DNA from: Malania oleifera
Taxonomy: Eukaryota > Streptophyta > Magnoliopsida > Santalales > Ximeniaceae
Direction of reading: 5' to 3'
Length of the DNA stretch: 64,000 bases
NCBI RefSeq assembly: GCF_029873635.1
Contig: NC_080423.1
Coordinates: 96,619,025 to 96,683,024, forward strand
The position numbers were made by a program, and so were the translations under genes. This document shows positions 38,513 through 51,243 of this stretch, piece after piece. The notes under the pieces are model-generated. The model had not been told where the DNA came from. It saw only the letters and a program-made list of their open reading frames with translations, and ran no database searches. Every line of letters begins with the position of its first letter. Position 1 is the first letter of the stretch.

Positions 38513-39206
38513 TATTATTATTATTACTGCTAATATTACTATTATCATTATTATTACTATTAGTATTTATTTTTATTATTATCATTTTTAGTATTGTTAT
38601 CATTATGGTATTAATTATTATTGTTATTAATATTAGTATTGTTATCACTATTATTATTAATATTATCATTATTATCAGCATTAATATTATTATTACTATT
38701 ATTAATATATTTTTTTATTTATTATTTTTTTTTGTTTGTTATTTGGTCTTATATGTACTAGAATATTTATTTTTATTAAAATATTTTCTTGATTTTTAAT
38801 CCCTATGATTTAATTGCAAGGGGTATTAGCCTTTGGGCATCACGTACCCTAAGCTCTGAGGGAATATATGCATATATTTATTTATTCTTCTATGTATTTA
38901 TAAATTCATAAAAAGGGGTAATGTAAAGATTTATTAGATTAACTTAGGGATAATTTTAAATTAATTAGGTGCCGTTCTTAAGAACGGGCGCGTAGGGGGT
39001 GCTCGTACCTTCCCCTCGCGTAACCAAACTCCCGACCCCAACTCTGGTAATGTAGACCGATTCTACCCCTAACGGGGTAGTGATCATGTGTTCTAACCGC
39101 ACTAAAGTTTAGTGGCGACTCCGATATCCATGTTTTTCCATGAAAATATTAAATTGATTTTTAATTTCGCCGCCCGGGGCACACGCGGCCCCGGGACGTC
39201 GCGACA
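37508..39206 (+). mobile_element. third Ogre-type LTR, 5' end lost in the gap
   Basis: It carries a CA-rich zone, a (TTA)n zone (38478-38708) and the conserved terminal block (38930-39206) ending GACGTCGCGACA. It differs clearly from the two outer LTRs, so it is another subfamily. It is followed at 39207 not by a primer site but by ORF1 sequence (GGTGCCACTGCTTGGCC, matching 27479-27495), so it looks like the right end of an insertion into ORF1. Confidence 0.8.
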
Positions 39207-39640
39207 GGTGCCACTGCTTGGCCATGTGGGTACGCTTAGCAGAAGAAAAAGCCATGTGGGTAGTAATGAAGGATCAACAAGAAAGGAAAAAAGAAGAGAA
39301 GTTGGTTGCATTCTATCGTAGGAAAATCTAGCGACAGAAAGCTCAGTGTTTACAATCAGAAAGGGAAATAATGGCATTAAGAAAGAAAAGACGCACACTC
39401 CAAGTAGCAGTGGACCAGAAATCTCAGATGTTAAAAGAAGCCAGAACTGAAAATGAAAGGAAGTCACTCTACATACGGGAACTCGAAAGTCAGTGGGATG
39501 AGCAGAGAGGAAAACATAACTAAGTGCTGGAAAAGATGGAGCCATGCATAATGAAAGCTGGCTACTGGGAAGCCAAGTTTCGAGCTTTGCATAAGAAGAT
39601 GACACAGCAAGATGCTGAGGTTATGAAATCATGAGCAGAC
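39207..39640 (+). mobile_element. C-terminal end of ORF1, second Ogre interior
   Basis: After 17 bases that match the middle of ORF1, the sequence matches the coiled-coil end of ORF1 (27817-28220). It lies directly right of the third LTR. Confidence 0.75.
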
Positions 39641-40002
39641 CTTGATTCAATATTCGATTGGATTATTTCTGAAAGTGTTGTTGGCAATAAAAATAAGGAA
39701 CAGGGATGAATGACATATTGTATAAAAGGATCCTTTTAATGAAAAGCAGATTTTTTCTAGAATGATGATGATCTTTTCCATAAACCTTGGTTAAAGTACA
39801 TTAGGTTGCATACATATGTTTCATATTTGTGAATGTCTTAAAAAGACCATCGCATCTCATGCATTCATACCTCCATAATTATGCATTCACGATTCTAAAA
39901 AGGGAAAGTTTTGGTTTGCAGCTCCCAGCCCCAGAAGACGTTTGAGTAAGCAACATTGAGACTATCACACATCAATACAATACCAAGAGAAGGGAAAAAA
40001 AA

Positions 40003-43000
40003 ATGAGTGAACAGTTGGAAAGTAGAGTCCTTGGCATAGAGCAAAGACAAGAAGAATTGAATGAAAAAATGAGCAAGATCCTAGAATTATTGATGAACAA
40101 AGGAAAAGCAGTACAGAATGATCCGGAGACAGATATGGACCCCACTCATGCTCCAAGTTTTACCCCAGTGCATGGACAAACGTCAGCTCCACTACCTGGC
40201 ATCATGGAGGGTTCGATGCCAAGTATCCTCCGTTCATTCCTAATGTACCAGCACAGGGGTTCCCAGTGGTGGGGACTCCCCCATTAGTAGCTTCTGATCC
40301 GGGGATGAACAGATCTGAAACTGAATGTCGTTACGACGTACTAGAGGAACGCCTGAAAGCTATTGAGGGATCCAATACATTCGACTCTGTAGATCCCAAT
40401 GACCTGTGCCTCGTGCCAAAGGTCACCCTGCCACCGAAATTTAAAGTACCAGATTTTGAAAATTTTGATGGAACTAATTGTCCTCGAACTCACCTGCACC
40501 TGTATTGCCAAAAAATGGCTGCACATTCTGATAATGAGAGACAAATGATGCATTGCTTTCAAGATAGCTTGACAGGGGCAGCTATCAGGTGGTATATTCA
40601 ACAAGATCGGGCTCGGATCCACACATGGAAAGATCTGGCTAATTCTTTCATAACTCAATACCGCCATGTTATAGAAATGGCACCCGATCGTATGACCTTG
40701 CAAAGTATGCAAATGAAACCCACCGAAACATTTAGAGAATATGCATATAGGTGGAGGGACATGTCAGTCCAAGTAAATCCTCCGGTGGAAGATAGGGAGG
40801 CTATTTCCCTATTTGTGAATACGTTGAAAGATCCTTACTTCGGGCATCTCCTAGGGGCAACCCCCCATGATTTTATGGACATCGTTTCTACCGGAGAGAG
40901 GATTGAGACGGCCATCAAAGTCGGAAGAACTCAAAGTATCAGTGTAGAGACTGGTCTAGGCAAGAAGTGGACAATCAAGAAGAAGGAAGAAGAGGTCCAT
41001 ATGGTTCGAAGGCAACAATATCAAAGACAGCAGAGCCAAGGGACTAGGAATAATTTCATTTTCGAACCCTCTATCAATCAGAAAGTTCATACAGGCGCAA
41101 GACCCCAAGTTGTTCCTTCCGGGACCATGCCTGCCCAACCGAATGTGCAAACACATGATAGAGGCATACAGAGAAATGTGAGAAGGATAGATCCTATTCC
41201 AATGACATACTTAGAATTATTCCCACAATTGATGGAAAGGAACTTAGTTTCAGTCATTCCGGGAATGGTCGTTACGGCACCCTTTCCACAATGGTACGAC
41301 CCCAAAGCCAAGTGTGCGTATCACGCTAACACTCCCGGGCACACTATTGAGCGTTGTTGGGCATTCAAAAATAAGGTTCAAACACTAAGAGAAGCCGGAT
41401 GGCTAGCATTTGATGATAAACAACCAGGAATTCAAGGGAACCCTTTGCCCAATCATGGGGGTAACAATGTCGGAATGATAGAGGAAGGGACGAATGAAGT
41501 GGATTTTCAACAAATGTCTCTAGATTGGGTGTTCAATGAACTTATTGCGGCAGGTCAAATAGGGCAAGAGGCCGTTTGCCCTACCAATGCACCTTGTTTA
41601 TGTCAGAGTAAAGAAGGAAGATCTGTGAAACAGTGTGTAACTTTTAGAATGTTTCTGCAAAAGATGGTGGATAATAAGTCTGTAGAGTTCGGTTGTACCC
41701 GCAAGAGTGGAGAGATTGCAGTCATTGGGGAAAACAGGCCAGTATATCATCAGTGCACTAATCAACCATTCATACCCACCATGAACAAGGCCCTTCCCAC
41801 GCAGGAAGCGCCAGCTCACTTGGTGATCTCTACTCCCAGGCCATTCCCATACAAAAGTAACCAAGCAGTACCCTGGAAATATGAATGCGAAGCGTATGTG
41901 GAAGGAAGCACCAGCAATATAGCAGGGGTAAAAGGGATAACCCGAAGTGGTAGGGTGTATATGCCAGATTCTTCTAAATCAAATCGGCAAAATGCAGGGG
42001 AACCAGACAGGGCAGTGAAAAGTCCAATATCCAATGGAGAGGCCGAAGAATTCCTAAAGATAATAAAGCATAGCGAATACAACATTGTGGACCAACTAAA
42101 GAAAATGCCAGCTCACATATCTGTTTTGTCACTTCTACTAAATTCAGAGACCCATCGGGAAGCGTTACTTAAAGTTCTAAATCAAGCCTACATTCCCCAA
42201 GATATCAGCGTTGATAAATTCAATCATGTGATCGAAAGTCTGGCAGCCTCCAACTACATCACTTTTATTGATGAAGAAATTCCGCCAGAAGGCCAGGGGC
42301 ATAACAAGGCGCTGCATATATCCACCAAATGTAAGGATCACATGATGTCTCGAGTCTTGATAGATAATGGGTCATCCCTCAATGTTATGCCAATGACTAC
42401 ACTGCAAAGGTTACCCATTGATCCTTCTTATGTGACACCAAACAATTTGGTGGTGCGTGCCTTCGATGGAACACGAAGAGAGTCAGTAGGGTCGCTTGAC
42501 ATCCCTATTCAGAGTGGACCAGTAACCTTCAATATCACTTTTCAAGTCATGGATATTACACCTTCATACAGTTGTCTCTTGGGAAGGCCGTGGATACATA
42601 ATACAGGGGCAATTCCATCATCTTTGCATCAGCGAGTGAAATTTGTAGTAGGGGATAAACTGGTATGTGTTTATGGAGAGACCGATATAATGGTTACTAA
42701 ACCTTCTTCCACTCCCTATGTGGAAGCAGCTGAAGAAGCCCATGAAGATTCATCCCGAGCATTTGAGATCATCAACGTCATTACTATAATGGAGGGATCT
42801 TTTATCCCTCAATCTCGGATCTCTTCTTCCACACGTATGGTGGCTACTAAAATGATTAAATCGGGGTTTTGCCCAGGAAAAGGGTTGGGGAAGTATCTTC
42901 AGGGCATCACAATGCCATTGTTACCAGAAGGCATGAATGAGATATACGGCATCGAATATACTCCTACTTTAGCTGACCATAAGAAGAAGACAGAAGAGAA

Positions 43001-43205
43001 AAGAATACTCCGAATCGAGAGGCGCACAGGAAGAGTAAGTACCAAATGGGGGGTAGAAGTCCCGCCAATGAATCAGACCTTTCAAAAGGGCAATCAAGTC
43101 ACTCTTGAGGAAGAAATGAAACAGATGAGCATATTGGCCTTGGAATCGGGGGACCACATGAATGACTCAAGTAGATGGATCTACCCATTGACTATAGGAG
43201 CATAA
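40003..43205 (+). mobile_element. gag-protease-G-patch region, second Ogre interior
   Basis: It has the same gag, zinc-knuckle and retropepsin parts as the first interior. A 979-codon open stretch covers 40266-43205. After the protease comes a G-patch-like motif (SGFCPGKGLGKYLQG, around 42860-42905) and a short acidic tail. A G-patch behind protease is also known in some retroviruses and, as I recall, in Ogre-type elements, where it may bind RNA. This is the better preserved of the two copies, with few breaks. Confidence 0.85.
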
Positions 43206-43406
43206 ATCCAGAACTGGACATCTTTTGATTACCCAATTCACTTCATGTAATAGCTTTTGCTCATTTTGCTTTCTTTTTGTAATCTATGGACATTATCACC
43301 TCGGATCGTTTGTCTTTTTCATCAATAAAACAAGTATGCATTTCTTTCGCATTTATTGCATCATGGGATCAGTTGTCAAAGAATTGTTTACCTTTGTTTT
43401 ATGTAG
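43206..43406 (+). other. family-typical intron between protease and RT (second interior)
   Basis: A T-rich stretch ends in TTTGTTTTATGTAG (AG at 43405-43406) before the RT-linked region. It corresponds to the intron known from Ogre elements. The donor may lie inside the preceding coding region; a GTAAGT is present near 43034. Confidence 0.5.
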
Positions 43407-46400
43407 GGATAGGGAAAATAATCATACCAGTATTCAGGAGCCAGAAATTGATGTTAACTTTGAAAACTTAATCCTAGAAGCTGAAATACAAGAGGAAACC
43501 AACTTATCACCTGAAATGCAAAGAATGTTGAAATCCGATAAAAAATCAACTTTAACCAGTAGTGACCCCACAGTCAGAATAAATTTGGGGACTAATGAGG
43601 AACCAAAAGAAGTAAAAATCGGGGCACTGTTGGGAGGAAGAGAAAGATGCGAAATGATAAACCTTCTAAAGGAATACCAAGATGTTTTCGCATGGTCATA
43701 TCAGGACATGCCGGGTTTGGATACAGACTTATTAACACATAAATTACCCATTTACCCAGATAGCAAACCGGCAAAATAGAAATTGAGGAGAATGCGCCCA
43801 GATATGTTGATCAAAATAAAAGAAGAGGTACAGAAGCAGTTTGAGGCTGGTTTTTTGGAAGTAGCCAAATATCTAGAGTGGATGGCCAATGTAGTTCCAA
43901 TAATGAAGAAAAATGGAAAAGTGAGAGTATGTGTTGACTATCGAGACTTGAATAAAGCTAGCCCTAAAGATAATTTCCCACTTCCACACATAGATGTGCT
44001 GGTAGACAATACGGCAGGACATGCCCTGTTTTCATTCATCGATGGATTTTCTAGATATAATCAAATTAAGATGGCCCCGAAAGATAAAGAGAAGACCACG
44101 TTTATCACCTTATGGGGGACCTTTTGCTACAAGGTTATGCCTTTCGGTTTAAAGAATGCAGGGGCAACCTATCAGAGAGCCATGGTAACGTTATTCCACG
44201 ACTTGATGCTTAAGGAGATAGAAGTATATGTGGACGACATGATCGTTAAGTCTCGGGATGAGTATAGCCATGTGATGAACTTAAGGAAGCTATTTAAAAG
44301 GCTACGGAAATGTTAAACGAAATTAAATCCGGAAAAATGTACATTCGGAGCTTCTTTAGGAAAATTGTTGGGATTTATCGTAAGTGAGAAAGGGATTGAG
44401 GTAGACCCAGATAAAATAAAAGCTATTCGAGAAATGCCTAGTCCCAAAACCGAAAAAGAGGTCAGGAGTTTCCTAGGAAAATTAAACTACATAGCCCAAT
44501 TTATATCTTAGTTGACTGCTACTTGCGAGCCCATATTTAAGCTGCTAAAGAAGGATAACCCCGAAAAATGTAATGAAGATTATCAGAAAGCTTTTTGGGA
44601 AAATAAAAGAATATCTATTGAACCCTCCAGTTTTGGTTCCCCCTGTACCTGGAAGGCCTCTTATATTATACTTAGTAGTATCAGAGAATTCCATGGGGTG
44701 TGTGTTAGGACAACACGATGAGTCCGGAAGAAAGGAGCGCACGATCTATTATCTAAGCAAAAAGTTCACGGAATACGAATCTAGGTACTCTAACCTGGAG
44801 AAGACATGTTGTGCTTTGGTGTGGGTGGTTAGCAGATTAAGGCAATACACGCTGTATTACACAACGTGGCTGATTTCTAAAATGGATCCGATTAAGTATG
44901 TTTTCGAGAAACCTGCAGTAACAGGACGGATGGCTCGTTGGCAAATGCTGTTGACTGAATATGATATTACATATGTAACGAGAAAAGCCATCAAAGGGAG
45001 CATTATAGCAGAATATTTGGCTGATAGGGCTGTTAATGATTACCAACCCATGGAGTTTGACTTCCCGGATCAAGATATTGATTCAATTGATCAAGAAAAG
45101 GAAGATAATGTTGGGTGGATGATGCTATTTGACGGGGCAACCAACGTATGGGGGCATGGAATAGGGGCTGTACTCATATCACCAGAGGGTAAATATTACC
45201 CAGTCACAGCCAAACTCACCTTTCCGTGTACCAATAATATAGCTGAGTATGAAGCATGCGTATTGGGCTTACAAGCAGCTATTGACCGAGGCATTAAAAA
45301 ATTGATCGTAAAAGGAGATTCCGCTTTGGTAATTTATCAGTTGACTGGAAAGTGGGAAACCCAGGATTCCAAGTTAATACCATATCAGGAGTACATTCAG
45401 GAAATGATGCAGGAATTCGATACTATCAGTTTTTCGCGTTTATCAAGAGAGAGTAATTTAATTCCTGATGCGCCAGCAACATTGGCGGCTTTATTTAAGG
45501 TTGAGTCCAGAATAGAGATTGAACCCATTCGAATAAGGATGCATAGGGAGCCAGCATATTGTATAATGACGGAAGAAGCTGATGGAAAGCCATGGTTTCA
45601 TGATATCAAAACATACATTCAATGGAAGGAGTATCCCATAGGAGCCTCTAATAACGACCGGAAGACAATTAGGAGGCTAGCTATGGGATTCTTCTTAGAT
45701 GGGGAGATGTTGTATAAAAGGAACCATGATATGACCCTCATGCAGTGCGTGGAGTTGCAAAAGGCAAGACAAATCATACAGGAAGTACATGATGGCGTTT
45801 GTGGGACCCATGCGGGAGGTCACTCGTTGGCTCGAAAAATCCTAAGGAGTGGATACTATTGGATAACCATGGAATAGGATTATATAGAATATGTTCGAAA
45901 GTGGCATAAGTGCCAAATCTATGGAGATCGCATACAAGTCCCACCCACTCAACTCCAGGTTTTATCTACACCTTGGCCTTTCTCAGCATGGGGCATGGAT
46001 GTGATCGGACCGATAACCCCGAAGGCCAATAATGGGCATCGATTCATTTTCGTGGCCATTGATTACTTCACAAAATGGGTAGAAGCGGCATCATACTCTA
46101 ATGTCACTCAAAGTGTAATCAATCGTTTTATCAGGAGAGAATTAATTTGCAGGTATGGGATCCCAGAAAGGATAATATCAGACAATGCCAAAAACTTGAA
46201 CAACGAGGTCATGACAAAATTATGCAGTCAGTTCAAGGTCAAACATCATAATTCAGCCCCATATCGACCTCAAATGAATGGGGCGGTGGAAGCGGCTAAT
46301 AAGAGTATCAAGAGCTTCTTGGAAAAAATGACAGAGACCTATAGAGACTGGCATGAGAAGTTACGTTTCGCTTTATTGGTCTACCGGACCACTGTTCGAA

Positions 46401-46840
46401 CATCAACAAGGGCTACCCCTTTCTCTTTGGTGTACGGAATGGAGGCCGTAACTCCAATAGAAGTTGAGATTCCATCGTTGCGAGTCTTCAAAGAAGCAGA
46501 GTTAACCGAAGCAGAATGGGTGCAATCTAGATATGACCAGTTGAATCTAATTGAAGAAAAAAGATTGACAGCTATAGTCCATGGACAGTTATATCAAAGG
46601 AGAATGATGAGAGCCTTTAACAAGAAAGTGCGTCCTCGACGGTTTCAAGAAGGAGATCTAGTCTTAAAAAAGATTTTACCAATTCATAATGACCCTCGAG
46701 GAAAGTGGACCCCAAATTATGAAGGGCCGTATGTGGTAAAGAAAGCATTTTCAGGAGGTGCCCTATTGTTATTACACATGGATGGAGCCGATCTGGTGCA
46801 CCCCACAAACTCAGATGCGGTAAAGAAATATTTTTCTTAG
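43407..46840 (+). mobile_element. RT-RNase H-aRNase H-integrase region, second Ogre interior
   Basis: It has RT (43783-44316, VYVDDMIVK), Ty3 RNase H (about 44570-44860), archaeal-type RNase H (about 45106-45380), an integrase zinc domain (about 45750-45900) and core (45995-46400, with the D, D and E positions in AIDYFTKW, SDNAKN and the E of NGAVEAAN), and a C-terminal domain (FQEGDLVLKKILP). A few breaks only. Confidence 0.88.
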
Positions 46841-49379
46841 AAACCCTGTAAACTCTCAAGGAAATTCAATAAGATGATGACTGTTCATTACTCATGTTTT
46901 GATCAAATGATAGATGGCCATCATTGGCCGATCTGCTTTCCTGTAAAAGAACCAAATAATGATTTACCATTTGGTAACCAAGTTGAGCCTAAATGATAAA
47001 CCAGTATTTTTTCAAAAGTCAGTTCACAAAATTTAACCTAGGTATTGGTCCTTTAGGGTCTGGCAAGTCATATGAGACAACAATTGGCTACTCGAAATGA
47101 TGGCAGGCCATTTTTCTGCCACCCAAAAGAAAGTTAAAGAAGAAATCCCTTGCAAACCCTTTTGAGTTTGAAAAATTCAATTCTTGATTAACCCGTCAAA
47201 GGATCACACCCCACACTGGGGCAGTTTTAAAAGATCAGTCCTAAATGAAGTTCAAATGAAAATGAAGTTAAGATTTCCTTTATAAAAGGAAAATCAAAAG
47301 TTGCGGTAAAAGAAGAAGAATAAGAAGAAAAAAAAAAAAGAGGGAAAGAGAAAGAAGAGGAAAAGGAAGAAGAAAGAAAAATAAGGGAAATGCTACATAT
47401 GTGATCTTTGACCAAATTACCCTTGATGAAATCAATGATTTTGAGCCTTATTTAACTCTTTTCTTCTTTAACCCATACCCCTAGCCTACATTACGGTCCA
47501 AATGAAAGTCTTAACCAGATTGGTATACGTTGTTGTCTCAAATGATTTGTCAGACTCAATGTTGAGTCTAAACTACGTAATGACCTGATCCTGCAAAGGT
47601 ACGTAGGCAACTTGTTCAAATGACAAGTTCAGTCAATACTTCGCGAATACTGCACCACTGGGGCAGAAATCTTTATTAGGGGATGGGATTTTTCAGCCTT
47701 AGTTTCCTTATTCTTGGTGAAACCTAAATCCTAAGCCTACATTTCGTCCCGTGTCTAAAAGTCCACCTTGAGATCGGAATATTGATCAGACTACTTAATG
47801 AGATACTAGTTATAATTCAAGATAGGGAGTTTGAGACAAGCTTGAAATAAGCAAGAAAGAGCCTCTAAGTGGTGATACAGTGGAGAAGTTATGGTTATGA
47901 GGCTAAAAAAAAATGAAAAAAAAAAAAACAAGGTTTTGCCCATTCATATGATTCTCTAAGCTAGCAAAGTTACATTAGTGTCAAAGTACTGGTAAAATTT
48001 TTCTCCTATTTAACAAGCACAGAAAATCAAGCAAAGTCAAGCAAGTTTGTGCATTCCATCCATATTCCCATTGAGATTGAGTTATCTGACTACATGCTTA
48101 TTCATTTAAATTTCAAAGAGATTTTAAAACATTAAGGATGCAATCCAAAGAACGTCCTTGCGGAAAAGATGTAAGAAAGACAAGATCAGCTACAAATGCA
48201 TCTACTAGGGTGGGTGTCATGCCGAGTTTCGAAAGGAGACATTCAGGGACATCTATGTCAGTTGGAAATTCAAAAATATGGCCAAGATTAAAATTTTGTT
48301 CGTTATGGGCTCATTCGTAAATTGGTGCTTCATCATATCAAAAAAAAAAAAAAAATCCCTTTCTTACTCTTCAAAGCTTTAAAGGAGGATGGATAGTCAA
48401 AAGGGTCTTAGAATCACCAGTAATTTCTATAAAGAAGATCCTTGTGGAGAAAGAGCAGTCAAACTGGGGCAAAAGTCATGTCAGGTTTCAAAGATCCGCT
48501 TATTCAAGAAGAATTGAGTTTCAGTGAGACCCATTCAAGAACTTTCTTACCAGATTGGAATATGAAAGCAGGGCCAAAATCAGCTATAGATCCATTCAAC
48601 TGAGGCAGATTTTGTGATCGAGTTTCATTTGAGCCAAGCTAATCACCAAGATCAGTAACAAACGATGGTAACTGGGACAGATTTTGATTTGAGTTTTGTC
48701 TGGACTAATTCCGATGCCTTCATATTAGAGTGCACGATGATAACATAGCCAAGATCAGTGGACAAGGATCGAAACTAGGGCAGTTTTTAAGTTCTATTGG
48801 AGCAAATTCAGGAGCTTTCAGGATAGAATAAAAGTCGAAAACAGAGCCGTGACCAGTAGCATGTAAACACTGGGGCAGATTTTAAGCACCTTTTGGAATT
48901 CGAAACATGGCTAGAATCGGCGGCAACTTGGAATTTGAAAGCACACCTAAGATCAGAGATTGGGTTGTTGATTGCAAACATGTTGGAAGGAGAAAAGATT
49001 CATGCATTACCATGCATTTCATGCATTGCATAAGAAAGAAAATATAAAGGGCATCTCATTCAACAGGCATACATCTTTGCATTCACGCATCATTATGCAC
49101 ACATAGCAACATACCACTGCATTCTAGCATCTTAGGTAGCAACATGCATGCATATAGCAATAGAGCACCATTCATTCATACTTGCCTGGTTGAATAAACT
49201 TCTGAATATTTCCTTTGCATTCTTGATTGAGCCATTCTTGTCTAGACATATTTTGAAACTGGGGCAGCTGGCCCCCATGCACAGATTGACATACTTTGAA
49301 ATTGTGGAAGTTGACCCCTTGGTCGTTGAGTCTCAAAGAGGGTAATCTAAAGACAGCCAAAGAAACTCGAGATTTTGTT

Positions 49380-49640
49380 CTCGATTGATAATCCCCAGTG
49401 GAATAATTCTAAGCCCTACACCTGAGGACATGTTCTAAAAGGTCTTGGGACTAGGCACCCGATTGATCATTCTCAGTGAAGCAATTTTTCAAGACTTAGA
49501 ACCTTACATATGACCTTATTCTTCAAAGAGTCACAAGATCTTGCACTCGATTGATCATTCTCAGTGGAGCAATTCTTCAGGACTTGGATCCTTATCCTTA
49601 AGGACACTTTACAAAAGATCTCAAGGTTTCATACCCGTTT
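49380..49640 (+). repeat. three ~85-bp imperfect repeats
   Basis: CGATTGATCATTCTCAGTG (or close variant) begins at 49382, 49460 and 49548, each followed by GARGCAATTYTTCAAGACTT-like sequence and a CTTA/AGGACA segment. Confidence 0.75.
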
Positions 49641-49820
49641 CAATCCCCCATACATAGTAACCATCTCCTTAGTCCAAATTGAGTCATCTGCCTTGAAATT
49701 AGGGCATCAGCCCTCACATCCAAAAATGTTGTTCGCGACGAAACTGAGGTGTTGGATCACCTCAAAGCTTTCTTGATTATCTCATTCATGCGAGTAGTTT
49801 CATCCAAATTGTTTTGATCA

Positions 49821-50908
49821 TCTTATTCACTCTTATTGATCCATCGCGGTCCCACCTTATTGATCCATCGCGGTCCCACCTTATTAACCCTTCGCGGTCT
49901 CACCTTATTGACCCATCGCGGTCTCATTCTTATTGACCATTTGTGGTCCCACCTTATTGATCCATCGCGGTCCCATTCGTATTGACCTTTCACGGTCCCA
50001 CTCTTATTGACCCATTGCGGTCCATTCTTATTTACCAATTGCGGTCCCATTCTTATTGACTCTTTGCTGTCCACTCTTATTGACCCATCGCGGTCCACTC
50101 TTATTGACCCGTCGCGGTCCACTCTTATTGACCCATCGTGGTCTACTCTTATTGACCCTTCGCGGTCCCACCTTCTTGATCCATCGCGGTCCCATTCGTA
50201 TTGACCTTTCACGGTCCCACTCTTATTGACCCATCACGGTCCATTCTTATTGACCCATCGCGGTCTCACTCTTATTGACCCATTGCGGTCCACTTTTATT
50301 GACCCATCGCGGTCCACTCTTATTGACCCATCACGGTCCACTCTTATTGGCCTTTCACGGTCCCACTCTTATTGACCCATTGCGGTCCATTCTTATTGAC
50401 CCATCGCGGTCCCATTCTTATTGACTCTTTGCGGTCCACTCTTATTGACCCATCGCGGTCCACTCTTATTGACCCATTGCGGTCCACTCTCATTGACCCT
50501 TCGCGGTCCCACCTTATTGATCCATCGCGGTCCCATTCGTATTGATCTTTCACGGTCCCACTCTTATTGACCCATCGCGGTCCATTCTTATTGACCCATC
50601 GCGGTCCTACCCTTATTGACCCATCGCGGTCCACTCTTATTAACCCATCACGGTCCACTCTTATTGGCCCTTCACGGTCCCACACTTATTGACCCATCGC
50701 GGTCGCACCTTATTGACCCTTTGCGGTCCCATCTTATTAACCCTTCGCGGTCCCACCTTATTGATCCTTTACGGTCTCACTTTTATTGACCCATCACGGT
50801 CCCATCTCATTGACCCATCACGATCTCATCTTACTAACCCTTCGCAGTCCCACCTCATTGACCCTTTGCGGTCCCACCTTATTGACCCTCTGTGGTCCCA
50901 CTCTTTTG
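49821..50908. repeat. minisatellite, ~25-bp unit, roughly 40 copies
   Basis: The unit reads TTATTGACCCATCGCGGTCC followed by A/C-rich CACTC or CACC. Units vary at a few positions (CATCGCGG, CTTCGCGG, TTTCACGG, CATTGCGG) and in length by 1-3 bases. Minus-strand frames rich in WDRDGSIR are products of the repeat. Confidence 0.93.
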
Positions 50909-51013
50909 ATGCATTTGGTTTGGTCCAAAATCGGCGTCTTTTATCTTTGCAGGTTTGTTGCCACAAATAACGTAGGAGAGCTCCTACTTTTACTTTGAAA
51001 CAACGAATCCTGC

Positions 51014-51026
51014 AAAGAAGGGCAGC
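51014..51026 (+). other. polypurine tract of the Ogre element
   Basis: AAAGAAGGGCAGC directly adjoins the 3' LTR start (TGTAGACACTCC at 51027). Confidence 0.65.
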
Positions 51027-51192
51027 TGTAGACACTCCATTTTTACCCAGACCCAATGTTATTATTATATTTACTATTATTACCATTATTATTAATATTA
51101 TTATTATTTTATACTATTATTGTTACTTTGTTATTATTATTTTTACTATTATTACTATTATTAGTAGTAGTGGCATTATTATTATATTTCCG

Positions 51193-51243
<51 letters not shown>

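Larger units (their letters stand above)
46841..51026 (+). mobile_element. 3' untranslated region of the second Ogre interior
   Basis: It is 4.2 kb long with no gene. It holds A-rich tracts (47310-47390), seven ACTGGGGCAG-like motifs between 47214 and 49267, three ~85-bp repeats (49380-49640), a ~1.1 kb minisatellite (49821-50908), and a purine-rich tract directly before the 3' LTR. Confidence 0.85.

Noticed and set aside
49823-50685. Repetitive WDRDGSIR proteins on the minus strand
   Set aside because: They follow from the ~25-bp minisatellite; the frame is not kept through the array.
49821-50908. CRISPR-like array
   Set aside because: Units are directly adjacent without unique spacers and the genome is a plant.
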